This document shows positions 1 through 4,668 of a DNA stretch of 7,171 nucleotides, piece after piece (position 1 is the stretch's first letter; each line of letters starts with the position of its first letter). Under the pieces are notes generated by a model, which ran no database searches, was not told where the DNA came from, and saw nothing but the letters and a program-made list of their open reading frames with translations. The translations under genes were made by a program, and so were the position numbers. Source of the stretch: CAZLXG01 sp964563585 (GTDB lineage: Bacteria; Bacteroidota; Bacteroidia; Flavobacteriales; Flavobacteriaceae); contig CAZLXG010000082.1 in NCBI GenBank assembly GCA_964563585.1, positions 1 through 7,171 on the forward strand, written 5' to 3'.

Positions 1-4
1 AAAT

Positions 5-77
5 GCGGGAGTAGCTCAGTTGGTAGAGCGTCAGCCTTCCAAGCTGAATGTCGCCAGTTCGAACCTGGTCTCCCGCT
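5..77 (+). tRNA. tRNA-Gly (anticodon TCC)
   Basis: A complete cloverleaf of 73 nt. The 7-bp acceptor stem pairs 5-11 (GCGGGAG) with 70-76 (CTCCCGC), and T77 is the discriminator. The anticodon stem 31-35/43-47 closes the loop CTTCCAA with anticodon TCC at 38-40, which reads GGA and GGG/GGN glycine codons. The T arm (53-57/65-69) holds the standard TTCGAAC loop. CCA is not encoded (CTA follows T77), so the 3' end must be completed by a CCA-adding enzyme. Only 12 nt separate it from tRNA-Thr, so the two are surely cotranscribed. In many bacteria this cluster also holds Thr and Tyr tRNAs further upstream; here that would lie outside the window. Confidence 0.97.
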
Positions 78-89
78 CTAATTATTTAA

Positions 90-161
90 GCCGGTGTAGC
101 TCAGGGGTAGAGCGTTTCCTTGGTAAGGAAGAGGTCACGGGTTCAATTCCCGTCATTGGCT
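90..161 (+). tRNA. tRNA-Thr (anticodon GGT)
   Basis: A complete cloverleaf of 72 nt. The acceptor stem pairs 90-96 (GCCGGTG) with 154-160 (CATTGGC) and contains two adjacent G·U pairs (93·157, 94·156). T161 is the discriminator. The anticodon stem 115-119/127-131 closes a 7-nt loop with GGT at 122-124, which reads ACC and ACT threonine codons. The T stem is 137-141/149-153. CCA is not encoded. It is the last tRNA before tuf, the same tRNA-Thr–tuf neighbourhood as E. coli thrT–tufB, and its 3' maturation would set the 5' end of a processed tuf mRNA. Confidence 0.97.
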
Positions 162-233
162 CTATTTTTCAAGAAAATAAATTTTTGAATACACTAAGTA
201 TTATTATATAACTAAGATTAAATTATTTAAAAC
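162..233 (+). promoter_or_regulatory. tuf leader between tRNA-Thr and tuf
   Basis: This 72-nt AT-rich spacer lies between the tRNA-Thr 3' end and the tuf start codon. It holds a weak A/T hairpin (168-175 with 182-189, one G·U pair, 6-nt loop) without a following T tract, so it does not look like a terminator. A TTTG at 184-187 resembles the -33 element of Bacteroidota promoters. The expected -7 element TAnnTTTG is not found at the right distance (TATAACTA at 207-214 fits poorly). I therefore infer that tuf is mainly transcribed from upstream of the tRNAs. No Shine-Dalgarno sequence precedes the ATG; the leader is simply A-rich. Confidence 0.4.
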
Positions 234-1421
234 ATGGCAAAGGCAACTTTCGATCGTTCAAAACCACACTTAAATATTGGTACTATTGGACACGTAGATC
301 ACGGTAAAACAACTTTAACTGCTGCTATTACTAAAGTATTAGCTGATGCAGGTTTATCAACAGCATTATCATTTGATCAAATTGATAACGCACCAGAAGA
401 AAAAGAAAGAGGTATTACAATTAATACTTCGCACGTAGAGTATTCAACAAAGAATCGTCACTATGCACACGTAGATTGTCCAGGTCACGCAGATTATGTA
501 AAGAACATGGTAACTGGTGCTGCGCAAATGGATGGGGCTATTTTAGTAGTAGCTGCTACAGATGGTCCAATGCCACAAACTCGTGAACACATCTTATTAG
601 GACGTCAAGTAGGAATTCCTCGCATGGTTGTATTCATGAATAAAGTGGATATGGTTGATGATGAAGAATTGATTGAGTTAGTAGATATGGAAATTAGAGA
701 TTTATTATCTTTCTATGAGTACGATGGGGATAATGGTCCTGTAATTCCTGGTTCAGCTTTAGGCGCACTTAATGGTGAGCAAAAATGGGTTGATACTGTA
801 ATGGAATTAATGGAAGCTGTAGATAGCTGGATTGAAGAGCCAGTACGTGAAATTGATAAGCCATTCTTAATGCCTATTGAAGATGTATTCTCAATTACAG
901 GTCGTGGTACTGTTGCAACTGGTCGTATTGAAACTGGTATAGCAAACACAGGAGATCCTGTTGAAATTATTGGTATGGGAGCTGAGAAATTAACTTCTAC
1001 TATTACTGGTATTGAAATGTTCCGTCAAATCCTTGATAGAGGTGAAGCTGGAGATAATGCAGGAATCTTATTAAGAGGTATTGAGAAATCTCAAATTTCT
1101 CGTGGTATGGTAATTACAAAACCTGGTTCTGTAACACCACACGCTAAATTTAAAGCTGAGGTTTATATCCTTAAAAAAGAAGAAGGTGGACGTCATACTC
1201 CATTCCATAATAACTACCGTCCACAGTTTTACGTACGTACAACTGATGTAACAGGAAACATTGCGCTTCCTGATGGAGTTGAAATGGTTATGCCTGGAGA
1301 TAACTTAACTATTACTGTTGAATTAATTCAACCAATTGCAATGAATGTAGGTTTACGTTTCGCAATTCGTGAAGGTGGTAGAACCGTAGGAGCAGGTCAG
1401 GTAACTGAGATTTTAGACTAA
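234..1421 (+). CDS. tuf: Translation elongation factor Tu
   Basis: EF-Tu is a cytoplasmic GTPase that delivers aminoacyl-tRNA to the ribosomal A site. The 395-aa product has full family length and all GTPase motifs: G1 GHVDHGKT (19-26), the switch I segment RGITINTSHVEY (59-70), G3 DCPGH (81-85) with catalytic His85, G4 NKVD (136-139) and G5 SAL (174-176). These are followed by the two beta-barrel domains (about 210-300 and 300-395), ending in the conserved FAIREGGRTVGAGQVT region. The ATG at 234 gives the standard MAKATFDRSKPH start. No Shine-Dalgarno sequence is present. Arginine codons are mostly CGT, as expected for a very highly expressed gene. It lies 72 nt behind tRNA-Thr and is followed by an intrinsic terminator. 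Nothing is truncated or unusual in the protein. Confidence 0.99.
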   Translation: MAKATFDRSKPHLNIGTIGHVDHGKTTLTAAITKVLADAGLSTALSFDQIDNAPEEKERGITINTSHVEYSTKNRHYAHVDCPGHADYVKNMVTGAAQMDGAILVVAATDGPMPQTREHILLGRQVGIPRMVVFMNKVDMVDDEELIELVDMEIRDLLSFYEYDGDNGPVIPGSALGALNGEQKWVDTVMELMEAVDSWIEEPVREIDKPFLMPIEDVFSITGRGTVATGRIETGIANTGDPVEIIGMGAEKLTSTITGIEMFRQILDRGEAGDNAGILLRGIEKSQISRGMVITKPGSVTPHAKFKAEVYILKKEEGGRHTPFHNNYRPQFYVRTTDVTGNIALPDGVEMVMPGDNLTITVELIQPIAMNVGLRFAIREGGRTVGAGQVTEILD

Positions 1422-1446
1422 AAAAGTTTAACATATATATAGAGTT

Positions 1447-1475
1447 AAGGTATCCTGTTTTTCGGGATGCCTTTT
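1447..1475 (+). terminator. Intrinsic terminator after tuf
   Basis: An uninterrupted 11-bp stem pairs 1447-1457 (AAGGTATCCTG) with 1463-1473 (CGGGATGCCTT), including two G·U pairs (1451·1469, 1456·1464). The loop is TTTTT (1458-1462). A short pyrimidine run (TTTT at 1472-1475, then CCCTT) follows. It begins 25 nt after the tuf stop codon. The shape is that of a rho-independent terminator with a modest T tract, so partial readthrough is plausible. Readthrough appears to be needed, because tRNA-Trp starts at 1487 with no room for its own promoter. Confidence 0.85.
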
Positions 1476-1486
1476 CCCTTATATTT

Positions 1487-1559
1487 ACGGGTTTAGCTCA
1501 GTTGGTAGAGCACTGGTCTCCAAAACCAGGTGTCGGGAGTTCGAGTCTCTCAACCCGTG
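1487..1559 (+). tRNA. tRNA-Trp (anticodon CCA)
   Basis: A complete 73-nt cloverleaf. The acceptor stem 1487-1493 (ACGGGTT) pairs perfectly with 1552-1558 (AACCCGT), and G1559 is the discriminator, the base usual for bacterial tRNA-Trp. The anticodon stem 1513-1517/1525-1529 closes the loop CTCCAAA with CCA at 1520-1522, which reads UGG. CCA is not encoded at the 3' end. It lies between the tuf terminator and secE (21 nt before the secE ATG). A tRNA-Trp gene between tuf and secE is a known arrangement in several bacterial phyla, for instance in chlamydiae. Cotranscription with secE–nusG is inferred from the spacing. Confidence 0.97.
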
Positions 1560-1580
1560 CAAATTAAAGAATAAAAATAA

Positions 1581-1778
1581 ATGGCTGGAATTGTAACTTA
1601 TATAAAAGAATCATTTGGAGAACTAAAAAACAATGTGACTTGGCCAGAATGGGCAGAAGCACAACGTTTAACAGTTATAGTTGCTGTATTTTCAATTATA
1701 TTTTCTCTTGCAATATGGGGAGTTGATACAGTATTCAGCAAAGTCATAACATTTTACTTTGAATGGATTAACGGTTAA
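1581..1778 (+). CDS. secE: Preprotein translocase subunit SecE
   Basis: SecE is the small inner-membrane subunit that clamps the two halves of SecY in the SecYEG protein-conducting channel. The 65-aa product is the short, single-span form found in most bacteria (E. coli has a three-span version of about 127 aa). It has an N-terminal amphipathic helix (about 1-18), the conserved hinge motif KNNVTWPEW (about 17-25, matching the family's K-V-T-W-P), and one hydrophobic membrane segment at about 29-53 (LTVIVAVFSIIFSLAIWGVD). The ATG at 1581 follows an A-rich, SD-less leader. It ends 10 nt before nusG, the standard secE–nusG pairing, so the two are an operon. SecY itself would be encoded elsewhere, in a ribosomal protein operon. 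Confidence 0.96.
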   Translation: MAGIVTYIKESFGELKNNVTWPEWAEAQRLTVIVAVFSIIFSLAIWGVDTVFSKVITFYFEWING

Positions 1779-1788
1779 AATAAAATTT

Positions 1789-2343
1789 ATGTCTGAAGTA
1801 AGTGAAAAAAAATGGTACGTTGTTAGAGCTGTAAGTGGGCAAGAAAACAAAATTAAAACTTATATAGAAAATGAAATTTCTAGATTAGGATTATCAGATT
1901 TTGTAGAGCAAGTTTTAGTGCCAACAGAAAGAGTAATTCAGATTCGAAACGGAAAAAAAGTTCATAAAGAAAAAGTTTTTTTCCCGGGATATATAATGGT
2001 ACAAGCTGATTTAGTAGGAGAAGTTCCTCATGTTATAAGGTCAATTACTAATGTAATAGGGTTTTTAGGAGAAACAAAAGGTGGTGATCCTGTGCCGTTA
2101 AGACAATCTGAAGTAAACAGAATGTTAGGTAAAGTAGATGAGTTATCTGTTGAAGAAAGTGCAAATGTAGCGATACCATTTACAAAAGGAGAAACAGTTA
2201 AAGTAATAGATGGCCCATTTAATGGATTCGATGGGACTATTGAAAATATAAATGAAGAAAAGCGTAAACTAGAAGTAATGGTTAAAATTTTCGGAAGAAA
2301 AACACCATTAGAATTAAGTTATATGCAAGTTGAAAAAGTATAA
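1789..2343 (+). CDS. nusG: Transcription termination/antitermination factor NusG
   Basis: NusG binds the RNA polymerase clamp, modulates pausing and Rho termination, and can bridge to ribosomal protein S10. The 184-aa product has the N-terminal NGN domain (WYVVRAVSGQE at 9-19; the conserved FFPGYIMV around 64-71, whose aromatic residues face the beta' clamp helices) and a C-terminal KOW domain (about 131-184, with FTKGETVKVIDGPFNGFDG). The start is the ATG at 1789. A longer reading from a TTG at 1759 would overlap secE and add ten residues with no counterpart in the family, so I reject it. The gene sits 10 nt after secE without a Shine-Dalgarno sequence. Codon use (ATA, AGA) is less biased than in tuf, which fits lower expression. 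Confidence 0.98.
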   Translation: MSEVSEKKWYVVRAVSGQENKIKTYIENEISRLGLSDFVEQVLVPTERVIQIRNGKKVHKEKVFFPGYIMVQADLVGEVPHVIRSITNVIGFLGETKGGDPVPLRQSEVNRMLGKVDELSVEESANVAIPFTKGETVKVIDGPFNGFDGTIENINEEKRKLEVMVKIFGRKTPLELSYMQVEKV

Positions 2344-2414
2344 TAGTGTTACATTAAGATAGATGAATTTTTCGCTTCCAAAAGAGAGATAACATCAAAA
2401 TTAAATTATTAAAA
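2344..2414 (+). promoter_or_regulatory. nusG–rplK leader region
   Basis: This 71-nt gap is longer than those on either side and precedes the ribosomal protein genes. In E. coli the equivalent place holds a promoter and the L1 autoregulatory site. Here I see no Bacteroidota-type promoter (no TTTG / TAnnTTTG pair). There is a weak possible fold: 2346-2351 with 2390-2395, and inside it 2368-2372 with 2380-2384 around a 7-nt loop. It also contains a nine-codon open frame, ATG 2363 to TAA 2390-2392 (MNFSLPKER). The last 20 nt before rplK are nearly pure A/T, as in other start regions here. A regulatory role is only an inference from position. Confidence 0.3.
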
Positions 2415-2852
2415 ATGGCAAAAGAATTAGGTAAAGTAGTTAAGTTACAAGTTCGGGGAGGTGCTGCGAATCCGTCGCCACCGGTTGGACCCGCTTTAGG
2501 AGCTGCAGGTGTTAACATCATGGAGTTCTGTAAGCAATTCAATGCTAGAACCCAAGATAAACCAGGTAAAGTATTGCCAGTGGTTATATCTGTTTACAAA
2601 GACAAATCATTTGATTTTGTAATCAAAACTCCGCCAGCAGCAGTTCAATTATTAGAAGCGGCAAAGGTGAAGAAAGGTTCTGGAGAGCCAAACCGAAAAA
2701 AAGTAGCTAAAGTTTCTTGGGATCAGGTTAAAACCATCGCAGAAGACAAAATGGTAGATTTAAATGCATTTACTATTGGGTCTGCTATGAAAATGGTTGC
2801 TGGTACAGCAAGATCAATGGGAATTACCGTAACAGGAAAATTTCCTAATTAA
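2415..2852 (+). CDS. rplK: Large ribosomal subunit protein uL11
   Basis: L11 binds the GTPase-associated centre of 23S rRNA at the base of the L7/L12 stalk, takes part in factor binding and the stringent response, and forms part of the thiostrepton site. The 145-aa product has normal length. The N-terminal domain carries the signature NPSPPVGPALGAAGVNIMEF (about 19-38), with the prolines (22, 23, 26) where thiopeptide-resistance changes are known. The C-terminal RNA-binding domain (about 72-145) ends in the typical GTARSMGITVTG. The ATG at 2415 gives the usual MAKELGKVVKLQV start, with only A/T upstream and no Shine-Dalgarno sequence. It is followed 19 nt later by rplA, the universal L11–L1 pair. 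Confidence 0.99.
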   Translation: MAKELGKVVKLQVRGGAANPSPPVGPALGAAGVNIMEFCKQFNARTQDKPGKVLPVVISVYKDKSFDFVIKTPPAAVQLLEAAKVKKGSGEPNRKKVAKVSWDQVKTIAEDKMVDLNAFTIGSAMKMVAGTARSMGITVTGKFPN

Positions 2853-2871
2853 TCTATAAAAGACATTTAAA

Positions 2872-3561
2872 ATGGCAAGATTAACAAAAAAGCAAAAAGA
2901 AGCTGTAGCGAAAATAGAAAAAGGCAGAATTTATTCTGTTGATGAAGCATCAGCATTAATAAAAGAAATTACCAATACTAAATTTGATTCATCAATTGAT
3001 TTAGCAATTCGTTTAGGAGTAGATCCACGTAAAGCTAATCAAATGGTTAGAGGTGTTGTTTCACTTCCACATGGTACGGGTAAAGATATGAAAGTACTAG
3101 CATTAGTAACTCCAGATAAAGAAGCAGAAGCTAAAGAGGCTGGAGCAGATTACGTAGGTTTAGACGAGTATCTTGATAAAATTAAGAGCGGTTGGACAGA
3201 TGTTGATGTAATTATTACTATGCCAAGTGTTATGGGTAAATTAGGTCCTTTAGGACGTGTATTAGGTCCTCGTGGTTTAATGCCTAACCCAAAAACAGGT
3301 ACTGTAACTATGGATATAGCTAAAGCAGTTACTGAAGTAAAAGCTGGTAAAATTGACTTTAAAGTTGATAAAACGGGTATTATACATGCAGCAATTGGTA
3401 AGGCCTCATTTAGTGCTGATAAAATTGCAGGTAATGCAAATGAATTATTGCAAACAATAATGAAATTAAAGCCAACAACAGCAAAAGGAATTTATGTAAA
3501 AAGCATTTTTATGTCTAGTACCATGAGTCCTAGTCTTGCTATTGATACTAAAATTGGTTAA
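2872..3561 (+). CDS. rplA: Large ribosomal subunit protein uL1
   Basis: L1 forms the mobile stalk that helps release deacylated tRNA from the E site. In several bacteria it also represses its own operon by binding the rplK leader mRNA. The 229-aa product has standard length. Domain I is split between the N-terminal (about 1-67) and C-terminal (about 160-229) parts around domain II. The family signature lies at about 117-144: MPSVMGKLGPLGRVLGPRGL then MPNPKTGT. The ATG at 2872 gives MARLTKKQKE, the expected start. It lies 19 nt after rplK and 18 nt before rplJ, so it sits in the middle of one operon. The L1 target site cannot be identified with confidence; the nusG–rplK gap is the natural candidate. 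Confidence 0.99.
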   Translation: MARLTKKQKEAVAKIEKGRIYSVDEASALIKEITNTKFDSSIDLAIRLGVDPRKANQMVRGVVSLPHGTGKDMKVLALVTPDKEAEAKEAGADYVGLDEYLDKIKSGWTDVDVIITMPSVMGKLGPLGRVLGPRGLMPNPKTGTVTMDIAKAVTEVKAGKIDFKVDKTGIIHAAIGKASFSADKIAGNANELLQTIMKLKPTTAKGIYVKSIFMSSTMSPSLAIDTKIG

Positions 3562-3579
3562 TTAGTTAAACTTTTTATT

Positions 3580-4101
3580 ATGACAAGAGAAGAAAAATCA
3601 CAAGTAATTGAAGAGTTAACTGTACAATTAGCCGATAATGCTAATATTTATTTAGCAGATATTTCAGGATTAAATGCAGGAACTACTTCAAACTTACGTC
3701 GTGCTTGTTTTAAAGCAAACGTACAGTTATCAGTTGTAAAAAACACATTGCTTGAAAAAGCAATGGAAGCTTCAGATAGAGATTTCGGAGACCTTCCTAA
3801 TGTATTAAAAGGAAATACTTCGGTAATGTATTCTGAAACTGGAAATGCTCCAGCTAAAGTAATTAAAGCCTTCAGAAAAAAATCAGACAAACCTTTATTA
3901 AAAGGAGCGTTTATTGAAGAGACTGTTTACATAGGCGACGAGCAATTAGATATGTTAGTAGATATAAAATCTAAAGAAGAATTGATAGGTGAGATTATAG
4001 GATTATTACAATCTCCTGCTAAGAATGTTATATCAGCACTTCAATCAAGTGGTGGGAAACTTTCAGGTATCTTAAAAACATTATCTCAAAGAGAGGGATA
4101 A
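3580..4101 (+). CDS. rplJ: Large ribosomal subunit protein uL10
   Basis: L10 anchors the L7/L12 dimers to 23S rRNA and so builds the flexible stalk that recruits EF-Tu, EF-G and IF2. The 173-aa product is slightly longer than E. coli L10 (165 aa). The N-terminal rRNA-binding domain (about 1-130) includes SGLNAGTTSNLRR and VVKNTLLEKA. The C-terminal long helix (about 132-173, from KEELIGEI to LKTLSQREG) is the L12-binding segment. Its length and the repeated hydrophobic pattern (NVISALQ, KLSGILK) suggest two L12 dimers, which is an inference. The ATG at 3580 is 18 nt after rplA. That gap is too small for the long structured leader through which L10 represses rplJ in enterobacteria and Firmicutes. 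Confidence 0.98.
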   Translation: MTREEKSQVIEELTVQLADNANIYLADISGLNAGTTSNLRRACFKANVQLSVVKNTLLEKAMEASDRDFGDLPNVLKGNTSVMYSETGNAPAKVIKAFRKKSDKPLLKGAFIEETVYIGDEQLDMLVDIKSKEELIGEIIGLLQSPAKNVISALQSSGGKLSGILKTLSQREG

Positions 4102-4168
4102 TATTAAATAGTACGCACTTTATTACAATTATATTATTATTATTAAAAATTATTAAAACGATAGAAAA
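4102..4168 (+). promoter_or_regulatory. A/T-only translation leader of rplL
   Basis: This 67-nt gap contains 32 consecutive A/T bases (4127-4158), including a perfect (ATT)4 at 4133-4144 followed by ATTAAAA repeats. No hairpin, Shine-Dalgarno sequence or Bacteroidota promoter is visible. An unstructured A/U-rich leader should favour ribosome loading in a phylum that hardly uses Shine-Dalgarno pairing. L7/L12 must be made in several copies per ribosome while L10 is needed once, so a translation enhancer here would make sense. That function is inferred. Confidence 0.4.
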
Positions 4169-4543
4169 ATGGCAGATTTAAAAGATTTCGCAGAACAATT
4201 AGTTAACTTGACAGTAAAAGAAGTAAATGAGTTAGCAACTATATTAAAAGATGAGTATGGTATCGAGCCTGCTGCTGCTGCTGTAGCTGTAGCTACTGGA
4301 GGTGCTACTGGAGGAGGAGAAGAAGAAGCTCAAACAGAATTTGATGTTATACTTAAAGCCGCTGGTGGTTCTAAATTAGCAGTAGTAAAATTAGTTAAAG
4401 AATTAACTGGTCTTGGTTTAAAAGAAGCTAAAGGTTTAGTTGATGATGCACCAAGTGCAATTAAAGAAGGTGTTACTAAAGACGAAGCTGAAGCGTTAAA
4501 AACATCTTTAGAAGAAGCTGGAGCAGAGGTTGAGCTTAAGTAA
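4169..4543 (+). CDS. rplL: Large ribosomal subunit protein bL12 (L7/L12)
   Basis: L7/L12 is the multicopy stalk protein that recruits translational GTPases and stimulates their GTP hydrolysis. The 124-aa product shows the three usual parts. The N-terminal dimerisation and L10-binding helices span about 1-33 (MADLKDFAEQLVNLTVKEVN). A flexible Ala/Gly-rich hinge spans about 34-54 (PAAAAVAVATGGATGGGEEE). The globular C-terminal domain (55-124) has the factor-binding helix residues around KLAVVKLVKELTGLGLKEAK and ends EEAGAEVELK. The start at 4169 is fixed by MADLK. The hinge is encoded by GCT and GGA/GGT runs (GCT×4 near 4270), so small in-frame length changes would be easy there. The stop codon lies in the loop of a hairpin (4527-4555). 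Confidence 0.99.
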   Translation: MADLKDFAEQLVNLTVKEVNELATILKDEYGIEPAAAAVAVATGGATGGGEEEAQTEFDVILKAAGGSKLAVVKLVKELTGLGLKEAKGLVDDAPSAIKEGVTKDEAEALKTSLEEAGAEVELK

Positions 4544-4555
4544 GTTAAGCAACCT
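4527..4555 (+). promoter_or_regulatory. Hairpin across the rplL stop codon
   Basis: The segment 4527-4531 (AGGTT) pairs with 4551-4555 (AACCT), and 4534-4539 (GCTTAA) pairs with 4545-4550 (TTAAGC). This gives 11 bp with a two-base bulge (4532-4533) and a 5-nt loop. The TAA stop codon (4541-4543) lies in the loop. A ribosome finishing rplL would melt it. Its 3' arm (AACCT, continuing AA) could then pair with the 5' arm of the next hairpin. The base pairing is seen directly; a role in attenuation is inferred. Confidence 0.5.
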
Positions 4556-4566
4556 AACAACATAAA

Positions 4567-4609
4567 GGTTTAGGTCTGAAGATAAGTACTTCAAGACCTA
4601 AACCATTTT
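4567..4609 (+). terminator. Terminator/attenuator hairpin between rplL and rpoB
   Basis: A perfect 11-bp stem pairs 4567-4577 (GGTTTAGGTCT) with 4594-4604 (AGACCTAAACC). It is extended by 4 bp (4578-4581 with 4589-4592) past a single bulged A (4593), with a 7-nt loop. A short ATTTT (4605-4609) follows. It is the strongest fold in the gap and lies where E. coli has the rplL–rpoB attenuator and an RNase III site. The T tract is short, so partial termination or RNA processing fits better than full termination. rpoB has no visible promoter of its own downstream of it. Confidence 0.7.
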
Positions 4610-4648
4610 GCGTATAAAATAATTACATACGCTATCATTATTTTTTTT
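4610..4648 (+). terminator. Weak second hairpin followed by a T8 tract
   Basis: GCGTAT (4610-4615) pairs with ATACGC (4627-4632) around an 11-nt loop. A run of eight T follows at 4641-4648. The T run begins 8 nt after the stem, farther than in a classical terminator, and the stem is only 6 bp, so on its own this is a weak candidate. Directly behind the stronger hairpin it could act as a second pause or termination step before rpoB. It may also simply be an A/T-rich leader. Confidence 0.35.
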
Positions 4649-4668
4649 AATCATAATTCCGTCCATTG

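Noticed and set aside
20..211. Open reading frame of 63 codons over the two tRNA genes
   Set aside because: It runs through both tRNA cloverleaves, and the peptide matches what translated tRNA genes usually give.
713..949. Minus-strand frame inside tuf
   Set aside because: It is the antisense shadow of a strongly conserved EF-Tu coding region, with no family resemblance of its own.
1480..1487. TATATTTA as a -7 promoter element for tRNA-Trp
   Set aside because: Transcription would begin inside the tRNA, and there is no TTTG at the matching -33 distance.
1759..1788. Longer NusG start at TTG 1759
   Set aside because: It would overlap the secE end and add ten residues before the normal MSEVSEKKWYVV start; ATG 1789 fits the family and the spacing.
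2354..2542. Minus-strand frame across the nusG–rplK gap and rplK start
   Set aside because: Most of it is the complement of the conserved rplK N-terminus; no recognisable product.
3648..3890. Minus-strand frame inside rplJ
   Set aside because: Antisense shadow of a confirmed ribosomal protein gene.
4262..4320. GCT/GTA and GGA repeats in rplL as a microsatellite element
   Set aside because: They encode the normal Ala/Gly-rich hinge of L7/L12; only a composition effect.
4330..4563. Minus-strand frame inside rplL
   Set aside because: Antisense shadow; the Ser/Ala-rich composition comes from the complement of the L7/L12 hinge and C-terminal codons.
4607..4646. TTTG (4607-4610) with TATTTTTT (4639-4646) as a Bacteroidota promoter for rpoB
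   Set aside because: The spacing is 28 nt instead of about 17-19, and the last base of the -7 element does not match.
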